NCBI GenBank assembly: GCA_019118885.1
Contig: DWYB01000076.1
Coordinates: 1 to 33,016, forward strand
Length of the DNA: 33,016 bases
Source of the DNA: Candidatus Mediterraneibacter surreyensis
GTDB taxonomy: Bacteria; Bacillota; Clostridia; Lachnospirales; Lachnospiraceae
Reading direction: 5' to 3'
The translations under genes and the position numbers were made by a program. The notes under the pieces are model-generated. The model made no database searches. It saw only the letters and a program-made list of their open reading frames with translations, and had not been told where the DNA came from. This document shows, piece after piece, positions 16,214-25,584 of the stretch (position 1 is the first letter of the stretch; each line of letters begins with the position of its first letter).

Positions 16214-16643
16214 GAGCAGCCACCTTCATCTCGTCGCCTGTACGGATCACACCGCCCCTGATCACTCTGGCAAACACGCCCTCCCGCGGCATGATACATT
16301 CTCCCATCTTTTGGAAAATCACGCATCCGTGGTGACACTCTTTGCCGATCTGGGTGATCTCAAGCACTACATCGCCACAGATAAGCCTTGTTCCCACAGG
16401 GAGCGAGCGAAAATCGATTCCTTCCACAACCAGATTTTCCCCAAAAGCCCCGTCTTCTACTTCCGCGCCTCTTTTACGGAATTCCTGGATCTTATCATAA
16501 GAAAGCAGACTGACCTGACGATGCCATTTTCCTGCATGTGCGTCTCCCTTAATGCCATACTCTTCTATAAATACCGCTTCATTTACATTTGTTTTCTGTG
16601 TTCCCTTTGACGGGCTGGTACAGACTGCGATTACTGTTCCCAT
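16206..16643 (-). CDS. MOSC domain protein
   Basis: The 145-residue protein is a stand-alone MOSC domain: GIKGDAHAGKWHRQVSLL near 30-47, GAFGENLVVEGIDF near 65-78 and GKECHHGC with two cysteines near 100-107. MOSC domains occur in molybdenum cofactor sulfurases and related proteins; single-domain bacterial members are thought to handle sulfur or bind Moco. Its place just after moaA agrees with a molybdopterin role. A GGAGG site is formed by the last glycine codons of moaA. Confidence 0.93.
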   Translation of the reverse strand: MGTVIAVCTSPSKGTQKTNVNEAVFIEEYGIKGDAHAGKWHRQVSLLSYDKIQEFRKRGAEVEDGAFGENLVVEGIDFRSLPVGTRLICGDVVLEITQIGKECHHGCVIFQKMGECIMPREGVFARVIRGGVIRTGDEMKVAAHE

Positions 16644-16652
16644 GCTATTCAG

Positions 16653-17639
16653 CTATCCTCCGATCTGAGACATGTCTTTTGTCTCAAATTTCTTTTCTTC
16701 ATATACGGACGGATCCGCAAAGTGATGGCAGGATGGTTTCTCATAAATAATCCTGCTCATCTCCTGCCTGATACGTTCATCTTCCGCGCCCGTTCTCAAC
16801 AGCTTTCTGAGATCCGCGCCTGCTTCATACTGAAGGCAGGCTTTCAGATATCCCTCTGACGTAAGACGGATCCGATTACAGCTGCTGCAGAACTGATGCG
16901 TTACAGCGGATATAAATCCGATTTTCCCGTGAAATCCAGGAAAATGTATATATATCGCCGGGCCGTTTCCATATTGTCCGACCCATTTCCCGGCATCCCC
17001 AAACCGTCGCTTTAACATACTGTATATCTCGTCTCCGCCCACTCCGGAGAAATCTTTTCCCAATCCGATCGGCATCATCTCAATGAAGCGGACGTCGATC
17101 TTCCTGTCTTTCGCCAGCAGTGCAAGCTGAATATATGTCTCCGAAGGCATCTCTCTCTCAGGCACACAATTAACCTTTACCTTTAAAGAAGAATAAGCGA
17201 GTGCGCTTTCCACTCCGTCAAGAACGTCCTGCAGGTTCCCGCCGCGGGTAATCTCGCGGTATCGGTCCGGATCCAGAGTATCAATACTGATGTTAACTGA
17301 ATCCAATCCTTTAGAAACTAATTCGTTTATTTTTTCTTTTAAAAGTATACCATTGGTCGTCAGCGTAACCTGCTCGATCCCCGGCGTACTCTTCAGCATT
17401 CCGACAAGTTCCGGCAGGCCGCGCCGCACAAGCGGTTCGCCGCCGGTAAGTTTGATCTTTGTAATGCCAAGCTCTGATCCGATTCTGCATATCCTCCGGA
17501 TTTCATCATAGGTAAGGATATCGCTGTGACTGACACAGGGGACGCCTTCTTCCGGCATACAATAAACACATCGCAGATTACATCTGTCTGTCACAGAGAC
17601 CCGCATATATTCGATATTTCTGCCAAAACGGTCTTTCAT
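16653..17639 (-). CDS. moaA: GTP 3',8-cyclase MoaA
   Basis: The 328-residue radical SAM enzyme starts molybdopterin synthesis by converting GTP to the 3',8-cyclised intermediate. The N-terminal cluster motif CNLRCVYC gives Cys 20, 24 and 27. The C-terminal second cluster is CSSCNRIRLTSEGYLKACL with the third Cys 14 residues on. The C-terminal Gly-Gly tail required for activity is present (QIGG). I chose the ATG at 17639, which overlaps the mogA stop (ATGA); a GTG three codons upstream is in frame but less likely. MoaC, needed for the next half-reaction, is two genes upstream. Confidence 0.96.
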   Translation of the reverse strand: MKDRFGRNIEYMRVSVTDRCNLRCVYCMPEEGVPCVSHSDILTYDEIRRICRIGSELGITKIKLTGGEPLVRRGLPELVGMLKSTPGIEQVTLTTNGILLKEKINELVSKGLDSVNISIDTLDPDRYREITRGGNLQDVLDGVESALAYSSLKVKVNCVPEREMPSETYIQLALLAKDRKIDVRFIEMMPIGLGKDFSGVGGDEIYSMLKRRFGDAGKWVGQYGNGPAIYIHFPGFHGKIGFISAVTHQFCSSCNRIRLTSEGYLKACLQYEAGADLRKLLRTGAEDERIRQEMSRIIYEKPSCHHFADPSVYEEKKFETKDMSQIGG

Positions 17640-18136
17640 CGGGCGCACTCTCCGTCTCTGCCGCTAAGGATCGCCAGTCCGTGATCCAGCGCAGGCAGGA
17701 TCGCTTCAAGGTTCTCCCGTACAGCTTTCGGACTTCCGGGAAGATTTATGATCAGTGTCTTTCCACGGATTACAGATACTCCGCGGCTCAGCATCGCTCT
17801 GGACGTCACCTGCAGTGAAGCCGCGCGCATCGCCTCGGCAATCCCGGGCACATTGCGTTCCGCCACTGCCATTGTCGCCTCAGGCGTACAGTCGCGGGGA
17901 GAGAAACCCGTACCGCCTGTCGTAAATATAACATCCAGTTTATCGACATCACATAATTTACATAGATACTTTTCTATTTCTTCTTGTTCGTCCGGCAACA
18001 AAATTGTTTCTTTCACTTCATACCCTGCCTCCGTGATCATCTCACAGAGAAGATGTCCGCTTTTATCTTCACGTTCACCGGCATACCCCTTATCGCTCAG
18101 AGTCACTACTGCCGCTTTCCATCTGTATCCTTCCAT
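17636..18136 (-). CDS. mogA: MogA/MoaB family molybdopterin adenylyltransferase
   Basis: The 166-residue protein has the MoCF-binding fold: [20 protein letters not shown] at the N-terminus, [18 protein letters not shown] near residue 90 and [17 protein letters not shown] near the C-terminus. It should adenylate molybdopterin before metal insertion. MogA and MoaB are hard to separate by eye, so the symbol is a family-level choice. It overlaps the end of moaC by 31 bases, with GGAGGT 4 bases before its ATG inside moaC. MoeA, MoaD and MoaE are not in the window. Confidence 0.93.
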   Translation of the reverse strand: MEGYRWKAAVVTLSDKGYAGEREDKSGHLLCEMITEAGYEVKETILLPDEQEEIEKYLCKLCDVDKLDVIFTTGGTGFSPRDCTPEATMAVAERNVPGIAEAMRAASLQVTSRAMLSRGVSVIRGKTLIINLPGSPKAVRENLEAILPALDHGLAILSGRDGECAR

Positions 18137-18600
18137 ATTACCTCCCCGCTTTTGCCTCCGGTTTTCCTGACGAGATGGATTTCTCCGATCTCCATCAACT
18201 TATCCATGGCCTTACACATATCATAAATCGTCAAGAGCGCCATGCTTACTCCTGTCAGCGCTTCCATCTCCACTCCGGTCTTTCCCGTCACTTTCACTTT
18301 GCACCTGCAGTAAATAGCGTGCTCATGCTCATCCAGCTCAAAATCCACTTTACAATTAGTGATCGGGAGAATGTGGCACATAGGAATCAGTTCGGAAGTC
18401 CGCTTTGCACCCATGATTCCCGCCGTTGCCGCTACTCCCAGCACATCGCCTTTCCTGACCGTACCTTCTTTCACTGCCCGGAACACTTCGTCGTTTACGA
18501 CAATCTTTCCTTCCGCCACAGCTTCTCTTACAGTATCCGGTTTTGCCGTCACATCTACCATGACCGCCTTGCCGTTCTCGTCAAAATGTGTAAACCCCAT
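18106..18600 (-). CDS. moaC: Cyclic pyranopterin monophosphate synthase MoaC
   Basis: The 164-residue protein acts with MoaA to make cPMP. Conserved stretches are [36 protein letters not shown] (catalytic His) and [26 protein letters not shown] with the downstream catalytic Lys. The length is normal. It is the first gene of the long leftward operon, behind a sigma-A promoter about 90 bases upstream. The ribosome site AGGAA is moderate. Confidence 0.96.
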   Translation of the reverse strand: MGFTHFDENGKAVMVDVTAKPDTVREAVAEGKIVVNDEVFRAVKEGTVRKGDVLGVAATAGIMGAKRTSELIPMCHILPITNCKVDFELDEHEHAIYCRCKVKVTGKTGVEMEALTGVSMALLTIYDMCKAMDKLMEIGEIHLVRKTGGKSGEVIWKDTDGKRQ

Positions 18601-18690
18601 AGCACCAGTTCCTATCTTTAATTATTAATCGTAAGAGTTCAGTCCGAGCCATTTGTAAAGCCTCACTACCCATGGCGCGGACACATATAT

Positions 18691-18719
18691 AGTATATCCT
18701 CTCAGGCCGGCACCGGCAA
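18691..18719 (-). promoter_or_regulatory. Promoter of the moaC operon
   Basis: The minus strand reads TTGCCG (18714-18719), exactly 17 bases, then TATACT (18691-18696). The leader to moaC is about 85 bases. A GCCGG-rich dyad overlaps the -35 and spacer and could bind a regulator; that is inference. Confidence 0.6.
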
Positions 18720-18767
18720 GCATGACTTTTTACTTTCAGCCTTTTACCGTCTGACAGCTGTTTTCCC

Positions 18768-19193
18768 TTATCTCAGATCATCTGCGCCAAATCCCAGCGG
18801 AAGAAGTTCCTTTAATGTATAAATCTTATAACTGCCGTCTCCGGCCGTCAGAATAATATTGAACGTATCCGGATCACAGAATTCCATCATGACCTGTCTG
18901 CATACTCCACAGGGCGCCGTATATCCCGTCACTACGCCGTCTTTTCCTCCGGCAATACAGATGGCCCTGAACTTTCTGTGCCCTTCGCTGACAGCCTTGA
19001 ATATTGCGTTTCGCTCGGCACAGATCGTAGAGGTATAAGCTGCATTTTCAATGTTGCATCCGGTGTAAAACCTCCCCTCATCAGTGAGCAGGACTGCCCC
19101 CACTTTAAAGCCGGAATAGGGCGCATATGAGTATTTCAGCTGCTCCTTGGCCATCCTGATCATTTCTTCTGCAAGACTTTTATCCCTCTGCAC
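18768..19193 (-). CDS. cdd: Cytidine deaminase
   Basis: The 141-residue homotetrameric-type enzyme deaminates cytidine and deoxycytidine. The zinc and catalytic motif CAERNA has Cys 58 and Glu 60, and PCGVCRQ supplies Cys 95 and Cys 98; [10 protein letters not shown] and GCNIENAAY bind substrate. It starts at a GTG (19191-19193) with AAGGAGG upstream and overlaps the end of deoC by 14 bases. With udp and deoC it forms a pyrimidine nucleoside salvage operon. Confidence 0.95.
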   Translation of the reverse strand: MQRDKSLAEEMIRMAKEQLKYSYAPYSGFKVGAVLLTDEGRFYTGCNIENAAYTSTICAERNAIFKAVSEGHRKFRAICIAGGKDGVVTGYTAPCGVCRQVMMEFCDPDTFNIILTAGDGSYKIYTLKELLPLGFGADDLR

Positions 19194-19845
19194 GTGTTCC
19201 TCCTTCCACCAGCCTTACGATTCTGCTCGTGCCGAGACGGTCCGCTCCCAGCGCAAGGAATTTTTCCGCATCTTCAAGAGAATTAATCCCTCCCGCCGCT
19301 TTTATCTTTACATTCGGTCCTACATTTTGAGCAAAAAGCTTAATGTCTTCAAATGTTGCTCCTGCCGTCGAAAATCCTGTAGAAGTTTTGATATAATCGG
19401 CGCCGGCTTCCGTTACGATCCGGCACATTTTCACCTTTTCCTCCTCCGTCAGAAGGCAGGTTTCTATGATCACTTTCAGGATCTTCTCACCGCATATTGT
19501 TTTTAACAGACGTATCTCATCTCTGATCAGATCATATCTTCCGTCTTTGAGCCATCCAATGTTGATGACCATATCGATCTCCGAAGCTCCATCTGCAATG
19601 GCGTCTTCTGTCTCAAACGCCTTGGTCCTTGTGGTCGTATATCCGTTAGGAAATCCGATCACAGTGCAGACCGGCACTTTTCCCTCCAGGTATTCACTCG
19701 CCTGCCGTACATATGCCGGAGGGATACACACCGACGCGGTCTTATAACTGACTGCTTCATCGCATGTCTTCCGTATCTCCTCCCACACAGCCGTCTGTAA
19801 CAAAAGCGTATGGTCAACGTGTGTCAAAATCTCATTTACATTCAT
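19180..19845 (-). CDS. deoC: Deoxyribose-phosphate aldolase
   Basis: The 221-residue class I aldolase splits deoxyribose 5-phosphate into acetaldehyde and glyceraldehyde 3-phosphate. The Schiff-base lysine is K153 in [10 protein letters not shown], the assisting lysine is K182 in VKIKAAGG, and an acidic residue at D91 lies in [29 protein letters not shown] is also characteristic. It sits between udp and cdd, so it consumes the sugar phosphate produced in nucleoside breakdown. Confidence 0.96.
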   Translation of the reverse strand: MNVNEILTHVDHTLLLQTAVWEEIRKTCDEAVSYKTASVCIPPAYVRQASEYLEGKVPVCTVIGFPNGYTTTRTKAFETEDAIADGASEIDMVINIGWLKDGRYDLIRDEIRLLKTICGEKILKVIIETCLLTEEEKVKMCRIVTEAGADYIKTSTGFSTAGATFEDIKLFAQNVGPNVKIKAAGGINSLEDAEKFLALGADRLGTSRIVRLVEGGTRAEG

Positions 19846-19859
19846 TCCCTTTTCTCCAT

Positions 19860-20645
19860 CTATTCCTTCTTTTTTCCGTCTGTCCGTATCAGGTTCCTGA
19901 CGGCTTCTACCGCCACCTGTACAGCCATATCCGTATCGTGTACGACAGGATTCTCCAGTCCGAGCTTTTCCCTCTCCTGATTGGCAAGTACAAGGAAGCA
20001 GGACCCTACTCTGACTTTAAGGCAGCTTGCCACCACAAACAGCGCCGCCGATTCCATCTCAGAAGCAAGACATCCCAGTTTTTTCCAGGCTTCCCACTTA
20101 TTCAGCAGTTCATATCCTACCGGCTTTGCCTCCGGTTCATGCTGTCCGTAGAAAGAATCCTTGCACTGGACCACTCCCGTATGGAACGGATATCCTTTCT
20201 TCTGCGCAGCGTCAACCAGAGCATTCGTTACTGTCAGATCCGGAACCGCCGGGAATTCTATGGGTGCATACTCCCTGCTCGTTCCCTCCATACGGATCGC
20301 TCCTGTGGCGATCACAATATCGCCGCTCTTTACCTCCGGCTGCATGCCGCCGCACGTACCGATCCGTATAAATGTATCCGCTCCGCAGCGGTACAGTTCT
20401 TCCATGGCGATCGACGCCGACGGCCCGCCGATGCCGGTAGAGGTCACGCTGACTTTCACCCCGTCCAGCGTGCCGGTATAAGTAATATATTCCCTGTTGT
20501 CCGCTATCAAAACAGGATCGTCAAAGTACTTCGCGATCAACTTACATCTTTTCGGATCTCCCGGCATGATCACATACCGGCCCGCTTCGCCCTTTGCCAC
20601 CTGGATGTGATACTGCCTGCCCGGGTCTTCTGAATAATTTTTCAT
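19860..20645 (-). CDS. udp: Uridine phosphorylase
   Basis: The 261-residue protein is a nucleoside phosphorylase of the PNP/UDP family. Conserved parts are [52 protein letters not shown] (phosphate binding) and [11 protein letters not shown] (ribose binding). It releases uracil and ribose 1-phosphate from uridine. I chose ATG 20645, with AAGGAG 8 bases upstream; an extension to 20732 runs over the promoter. It leads the udp-deoC-cdd operon. Confidence 0.93.
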   Translation of the reverse strand: MKNYSEDPGRQYHIQVAKGEAGRYVIMPGDPKRCKLIAKYFDDPVLIADNREYITYTGTLDGVKVSVTSTGIGGPSASIAMEELYRCGADTFIRIGTCGGMQPEVKSGDIVIATGAIRMEGTSREYAPIEFPAVPDLTVTNALVDAAQKKGYPFHTGVVQCKDSFYGQHEPEAKPVGYELLNKWEAWKKLGCLASEMESAALFVVASCLKVRVGSCFLVLANQEREKLGLENPVVHDTDMAVQVAVEAVRNLIRTDGKKKE

Positions 20646-20679
20646 ACTGGTTCTCCTTTCTTTTAACTGTCGCTGCCTT

Positions 20680-20688
20680 ATTATAACA
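20680..20688 (-). promoter_or_regulatory. Extended -10 promoter of the udp operon
   Basis: The minus strand shows TGTTATAAT, a consensus TATAAT (20680-20685) with an upstream TG. No good -35 is visible, as is common with extended -10 promoters. It lies about 35 bases before the udp start. Confidence 0.55.
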
Positions 20689-20731
20689 TATCCGGACAGC
20701 TGCGTGGCAGAGATATGGACTGGATTTTCCA

Positions 20732-20933
20732 CCCTATGCCCCTTCCAACGTGTCCGTTTCCCCGACGTCCGATCAGACCTGCAGTTCGATTTCGCACTCC
20801 GTGCTCCATCTCACTGTAGGGCGTCCGCCCTATGCCCCTTCCAACGTGCCCGTTTCCCCGACATCCGATCAGACCTGCAGTTCGATTCTGCACTCCGTGC
20901 TCCATCTCACTGTAGGGCGTCCGCCCTATGCCC
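20732..20933. repeat. Two tandem 96-bp repeats plus a 10-bp partial third copy
   Basis: Units 20732-20827 and 20828-20923 differ at about four positions, and a third copy starts at 20924 and breaks off after ten bases. Each unit boundary is a palindrome, TAGGGCG-TC-CGCCCTA (20817-20832 and 20913-20928). The period is a multiple of three, so the minus strand stays open as 32-residue repeats, but no ribosome site or plausible protein start supports translation. The stretch fills the 290 bases between udp and the ABC operon terminator, with nothing else seen in it. Confidence 0.9.
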
Positions 20934-20935
20934 GA

Positions 20936-20987
20936 TAAAAAGGGTGCAGCCTTCTGTAAGCTCCGCTTACAAGGCTGCACCCTTTTT
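20936..20987 (-). terminator. Terminator of the marR-ABC operon
   Basis: A long near-perfect stem, with AAAAAGGGTGCAGCCTT pairing across a GTAAGC/GCTTAC inner stem, starts 2 bases after the ABC stop codon. On the minus strand it ends in a run of five T. The flanking A run makes it work in both directions. Confidence 0.88.
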
Positions 20988-20988
20988 A

Positions 20989-22815
20989 TCAGGCGCAGGT
21001 CTGATCTGTTGATTCAAACTGCGAGTTATATAACTCGGCGTAAAAGCCGTTTTGGGCGAGGAGTTCTGTGTGGGTGCCCTGTTCGACGATATCGCCGTCT
21101 TTCATGACAAGAATCAGATCCGCATCACGGATGGTGGACAGCCTGTGAGCGATGACAAAGCTGGTCCGCCCTTTCATCAGGTTATCCATCGCTTTCTGGA
21201 TCAGCACTTCTGTCCTTGTATCTACAGAGCTTGTCGCCTCATCCAGGATAAGGATCTTCGGGTCCGCCAGGATAGCGCGCGCGATCGTAAGAAGCTGTTT
21301 CTGGCCCTGGGAGACATTGCTGGCCTCTTCATTGAGTTCCATATTATAGCCGCCCGGCAGGGTCTGAACAAAGCGGTGCACATGGGCCGCCTTTGCCGCC
21401 TCTATTACTTCTTCATCCGTAGCGTCCAGTCTTCCATATCGGATATTCTCCATGATGGAGCCGTGGAAGAGCCATGTATCCTGAAGCACCATGCCGAACA
21501 TTTCTCTGAGTTCGCTGCGGTTGAAATCCCTGACGTCATGTCCGTCGATCTTGATCGATCCGCTGTTTACATCATAAAACCGCATAAGCAGCTTGATCAT
21601 CGTAGTCTTGCCGGCTCCCGTCGGTCCGACGATGGCGATCTTCTGTCCTTCCTTTACTTTGGCGGAGAAATCGTTGATGATGATCTTATCCGGCGTATAG
21701 CCGAAATGTACATGATCGAATTCCACATTTCCTTTGAGTCCTTCTACAGATACCGGGTTTGGAACTGTCTGGTCTTCTTCTTTCTCATCCAGGAACTCAA
21801 AAACTCTCTCCGATGCCGCAGCTGTAAGCTGGAGCATGTTTGTTACCTGTGCCACCTGCTGTATCGGCTGGGTAAAGTTTCTGACATATTGGATAAAGGA
21901 CTGGATATCACCGACTTCAATCACATTCCTGATCGCCAGAAAACCACCCAGGATCGCAACTCCCACGTATCCAAGATTACCGATGAACTGCATGACCGGC
22001 ATCATCATCCCTGAGAAAAACTGGGATTTCCATGCTGAATCATAAAGTTTACCATTTGTCTCATTGAAAACTTTGATAACATCTTCTTCTTTATTAAAAG
22101 CTTTGATAATATTATGCCCGCTGTAGATTTCTTCTACCTGCCCGTTTACATTTCCAAGGTATGTCTGCTGCCCGCGGAAATATTTCTGCGAATGTTTCAT
22201 TACGAATGAAATCAGGATCACTGAAACCGGCAGGATCAGAAGCGCTACCAGAGTCATAAGAGGACTGATCGAAAGCATCATGACCAGCACACCGATCATA
22301 GTGGTTACCGAAGTGATCATTTGGGTAGCGCTCTGATTCAGGCTCTGCCCCAGTGTATCCACATCGTTCGTCACACGGGAAAGTACTTCTCCGACAGGTT
22401 TCGTATCAAAATAGTTCATTGGCATCCTGTTGATCTTCTCAGAAATCTCTTTTCTCAGCCGATACGTTGTCTTCTGGGAAACCCCGGTCATAATGATTCC
22501 CTGTATAAAGCTGCAGAGAGCACTGATCAGGTACAGTCCAAGCGTAAACAGAAGTATCTTGCCTATCTTACCGAAATCCATTCCGCTGCCGCCCGATACT
22601 TTGCTCACAAGGCCGTTAAATATCTCCGTCGTCGCTTTTCCGAGAATTCTCGGACCTACAATATTAAAAACCGTTCCGCAGATCGCAAACACCGCCACAA
22701 AAAGCATGTGGACCTTAAACGCGCTCATATATCTGATCAGTTTTTTAATTGTTCCCTTGAAATCCTTTGCCCTTTCTCCGGCTGCGTTGCCGTGACCGTG
22801 CATTCCTCTAGGCAT
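20989..22815 (-). CDS. ABC exporter subunit with intact catalytic residues
   Basis: The 608-residue half-transporter has a six-helix membrane domain (about 35-325) and a C-terminal ATPase. Walker A is GPTGAGKTT near residue 395, Walker B is ILILDEATSSVDT with the catalytic Glu, and the switch His is in VIAHRLSTI. The signature motif is VSQGQ rather than LSGGQ. That is the typical partner change in heterodimeric exporters such as LmrCD or BmrCD, where the signature of this subunit faces the degenerate site of the other. Substrate is unknown, most likely drugs or lipids. I chose ATG 22815, with AGGAGGT 9 bases upstream inside the previous gene; it overlaps the partner gene by 8 bases. An extension to 22848 is less likely. 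Confidence 0.92.
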   Translation of the reverse strand: MPRGMHGHGNAAGERAKDFKGTIKKLIRYMSAFKVHMLFVAVFAICGTVFNIVGPRILGKATTEIFNGLVSKVSGGSGMDFGKIGKILLFTLGLYLISALCSFIQGIIMTGVSQKTTYRLRKEISEKINRMPMNYFDTKPVGEVLSRVTNDVDTLGQSLNQSATQMITSVTTMIGVLVMMLSISPLMTLVALLILPVSVILISFVMKHSQKYFRGQQTYLGNVNGQVEEIYSGHNIIKAFNKEEDVIKVFNETNGKLYDSAWKSQFFSGMMMPVMQFIGNLGYVGVAILGGFLAIRNVIEVGDIQSFIQYVRNFTQPIQQVAQVTNMLQLTAAASERVFEFLDEKEEDQTVPNPVSVEGLKGNVEFDHVHFGYTPDKIIINDFSAKVKEGQKIAIVGPTGAGKTTMIKLLMRFYDVNSGSIKIDGHDVRDFNRSELREMFGMVLQDTWLFHGSIMENIRYGRLDATDEEVIEAAKAAHVHRFVQTLPGGYNMELNEEASNVSQGQKQLLTIARAILADPKILILDEATSSVDTRTEVLIQKAMDNLMKGRTSFVIAHRLSTIRDADLILVMKDGDIVEQGTHTELLAQNGFYAELYNSQFESTDQTCA

Positions 22816-25072
22816 GGACCTGCACCTCCTCTCCGGATCCGCCGACATTGTTCGCGGCTTTTCCTTCTTTTCCTGATTTCAGCTCCGATTCTGAGAGCTG
22901 AGAAGCGGCGATCTGCTGATAGACTTCACAATTTTCCAGGAGTTCCTGATGTGTTCCTATACCGGCGATCCGGCCGTCGTTTAGCACGATAATCTGCTCC
23001 GCGTTCATGATCGTACTGATCCGCTGAGCCACGATCAGCACCGTGCTGTCCTTTGTTCTCTTTTTCAGAGCTTTACGGAGAGTTACATCCGTCTTGAAAT
23101 CAAGCGCTGAGAAGCTGTCGTCAAAGATGAACACTTCCGGATGTTTCGCGATCGCTCTCGCAATCGAAAGTCTCTGTTTCTGACCTCCGGATACATTTGT
23201 TCCTCCCTGCGAAATCGGACTCTCATACTTCTCCGGCTTCTGATCGATAAACTCTGTTGCCTGCGCGATCTCAGCCGCCTCGATCATTTCCGCTTCTCCC
23301 CCGTCAGGATTGCCGAACATAATGTTTGAAGCAATATTTCCGGAGAAGAGGATGCCTTTCTGCGGAACATACCCCAGTCTGTCTCTTAATTCATGCTGAG
23401 ACACCTGACGGATATCCACCCCGTCAAGGGTAATGCTTCCTTCCGATACGTCGTAAAAACGCGGGATCAGGTTGACAAGCGTTGACTTTCCGCTTCCGGT
23501 ACTTCCTATGACCGCAGTCGTCTCGCCCGGCCGTGCCGTAAATGAAATGTCGTGAAGCACATTTTCATCCGCTCCAGGATACCGGAAGGAGACATGCTTA
23601 AACTCAAGCAGTCCTTTCTCATCTTCATGGAATCTCTCCGGCTGCTCCGGATCATGGATCACCGTCCTGCTGTCAAGCACTTCCTGCACACGGTCCGCTG
23701 CGACCGCGGCTCTTGGCAGCATGATGGAGAGCATACAAAGCATCAGGAATCCCATGATGATCTGCATCGTATACTGGATAAAGGCCATCATATCCCCAAC
23801 CTGCATCTGTCCGTTGTCAATGCCGTGAGCTCCTGTCCACATAATAAGGACAGATATTCCGTTCATGACAAGCATCATGACTGGCATCATAAACGTCATC
23901 GCCCGGTTGACGAAAAGATTCGTTCTCGTCAGGTCACGGTTCGCCTTGTCAAAACGCTCTTCTTCATATTTCTGCGTGCTGAATGCACGGATGACCGAAA
24001 GTCCTGTCAGTATCTCTCTCATAACAAGGTTTACACGATCCACAAGACTCTGCATGATCCTGAACTTCGGCATGGCTACCAGGAACAGCACCAGGATGAC
24101 CAGACCGATCAACACAACCGCAAGGGCGATGATCCATGACATGGATACATTTGTCTGGAATACCTGGAAGATACCGCCTATGGCAAGGATCGGAGCATAT
24201 AAAACGATTCGCAGCAGCATGACGATGATCAGCTGGATCTGCTGGATATCGTTGGTGCTTCTGGTAATCAGGGATGCCGTGGAGAAATGATCGAATTCAT
24301 TATTCGAGAATCCCACAACCTTATGAAATACTCTCTCTCTTAAGTTTCTTCCCGTAGCGGCTCCTACACGGGACGCCATAAACCCTACGAGGATACTTGC
24401 CGCCATTCCAAGGAATGCCAGCCCTGCCATCTTGCCGCCGGTCGTCAGAAGATAGTGAATCTGGATATCATCCATATTCATGCCCAGATCTTCATAAACC
24501 GTGCCGACATAGCTGACGGCAGCCTGCTCAAGTATTGCATCCGGCATATCTTCCATCTGTTCTTCCATGGCGTCCATCATCGCCTCTCTCTGATCCGCCG
24601 GCATCATCTGCAGAATATCAAACACAGTCATATCATCCGTCACAGTTCCTGCCGGAAGAGACGCTTTGAGCTGCTCCTCAATCCGGGCAGTCATATCACT
24701 TCCGGATTCAAAACCTGCAGTCAGCATCATGGGATATGACAGAATATCCTCCAGACTGCTGATATCTTCATCTGAAATATCATCTTTCAAAACATAAGCC
24801 TCTACATCATAAGTGCTGTCGTCTTCTTCATATGCATCAAGCACGGTATCGTGATCCTCCGACGGCACAAACAGCAGCAGACGGTTCATCTCATCCGCCG
24901 ATATCGCTTCCGGCACCTGATCCTCCACGCCGCCCTGCTGGATACCTACATTGACGATATCCGAGGTATAAGCCGGAAGGGAAAGGTCGCAGTACGCCTG
25001 TATGAACAGCACGATAATGATAACGATCAGAGTCTTCCAGTGCTCCGCCGCGTATTTAAATAAGTTCTTCAT
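22808..25072 (-). CDS. ABC exporter subunit with degenerate ATP site and large extracytoplasmic insert
   Basis: The 754-residue half-transporter has TM1 near residues 12-32, then about 155 acidic residues (about 48-205) outside the membrane before TM2, then five more helices and an ATPase. Walker A is GSTGSGKST. In Walker B the catalytic Glu is Asp (VFIFDDSFSALD) and the switch His is Gln (LIVAQRIST), so its own ATP site is degenerate, while its signature VSGGQ is intact. This is complementary to the downstream subunit and points to an asymmetric heterodimer. The extracellular insert, rich in Asp, Glu and Met, is unusual in size. The gene lies 41 bases downstream of marR. Confidence 0.93.
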   Translation of the reverse strand: MKNLFKYAAEHWKTLIVIIIVLFIQAYCDLSLPAYTSDIVNVGIQQGGVEDQVPEAISADEMNRLLLFVPSEDHDTVLDAYEEDDSTYDVEAYVLKDDISDEDISSLEDILSYPMMLTAGFESGSDMTARIEEQLKASLPAGTVTDDMTVFDILQMMPADQREAMMDAMEEQMEDMPDAILEQAAVSYVGTVYEDLGMNMDDIQIHYLLTTGGKMAGLAFLGMAASILVGFMASRVGAATGRNLRERVFHKVVGFSNNEFDHFSTASLITRSTNDIQQIQLIIVMLLRIVLYAPILAIGGIFQVFQTNVSMSWIIALAVVLIGLVILVLFLVAMPKFRIMQSLVDRVNLVMREILTGLSVIRAFSTQKYEEERFDKANRDLTRTNLFVNRAMTFMMPVMMLVMNGISVLIMWTGAHGIDNGQMQVGDMMAFIQYTMQIIMGFLMLCMLSIMLPRAAVAADRVQEVLDSRTVIHDPEQPERFHEDEKGLLEFKHVSFRYPGADENVLHDISFTARPGETTAVIGSTGSGKSTLVNLIPRFYDVSEGSITLDGVDIRQVSQHELRDRLGYVPQKGILFSGNIASNIMFGNPDGGEAEMIEAAEIAQATEFIDQKPEKYESPISQGGTNVSGGQKQRLSIARAIAKHPEVFIFDDSFSALDFKTDVTLRKALKKRTKDSTVLIVAQRISTIMNAEQIIVLNDGRIAGIGTHQELLENCEVYQQIAASQLSESELKSGKEGKAANNVGGSGEEVQVHA

Positions 25073-25113
25073 TGTCTGTCTTTCCTTTCATTTACTATTT
25101 TGCCTTGAACTAT

Positions 25114-25548
25114 TTATTTCTCATCCAGGTTATCCCTGATCTGAAAAAGCAGCCGTTTAAAAAGCATGATCTCCTCTCTTGTCATCCCCCGGAACATAAG
25201 CTCTTCCATCTTCTCTGCCACTGTGTAAACCCCTTTGATACAGGATTTTCCTTTTTCCGTCAGGCTCAGCCGCATCACCCGCTGGTCCGCCGGATCGGGA
25301 TGCCTTGTCAGATATCCGTCTCTCTCCATCTTTTGTATCGAAGAAGTGATAGACGGCGGCGTCACATTTAACCGGGCGGCCAGTTCTTTCTGCGACATGG
25401 AATCACTGTGATGAAGGGTAAACAGGATTCCCGCCTGACTTTTATTCAGATCGAATTCCCGGTACATTTCTTTTGCACGGTTCATCATCTTGTGCATCAG
25501 CATACCCATCAGGCCGAATGCCGATATATCTTTCTCCTCACACTGCAT
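25114..25548 (-). CDS. MarR family transcriptional regulator
   Basis: The 144-residue protein has the MarR winged helix: LNKSQAGILFTLHHSDSMSQKELAARLNVTPPSITSSIQKMERDGYLTRHPDPADQ covers the recognition helix and wing with the conserved D-x-R turn (residues about 38-95). N- and C-terminal helices dimerise. It is the first gene of an operon with two ABC exporter subunits, so it most likely represses exporter production until a ligand binds. A palindrome covering its own promoter -10 supports autorepression. The start has AAGGAG upstream. Confidence 0.93.
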   Translation of the reverse strand: MQCEEKDISAFGLMGMLMHKMMNRAKEMYREFDLNKSQAGILFTLHHSDSMSQKELAARLNVTPPSITSSIQKMERDGYLTRHPDPADQRVMRLSLTEKGKSCIKGVYTVAEKMEELMFRGMTREEIMLFKRLLFQIRDNLDEK

Positions 25549-25584
25549 GCCATACTCCTTTCCATAATTGCAATTAGTTAGTTA

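Noticed and set aside
18601-18767. Molybdenum cofactor riboswitch upstream of moaC
   Set aside because: I could not find the multi-stem Moco RNA core in this 167-base gap; it mostly holds a promoter and an ordinary leader.
20732-20933. Possible CRISPR array
   Set aside because: The repeats are directly tandem with no unique spacers, the period is 96 bp, and no cas gene is nearby.
20681-20980. Open minus-strand frame with 32-residue repeats ([12 protein letters not shown]...)
   Set aside because: It is a by-product of the 96-bp period being a multiple of three. It has no ribosome site and runs through a terminator and the udp promoter.
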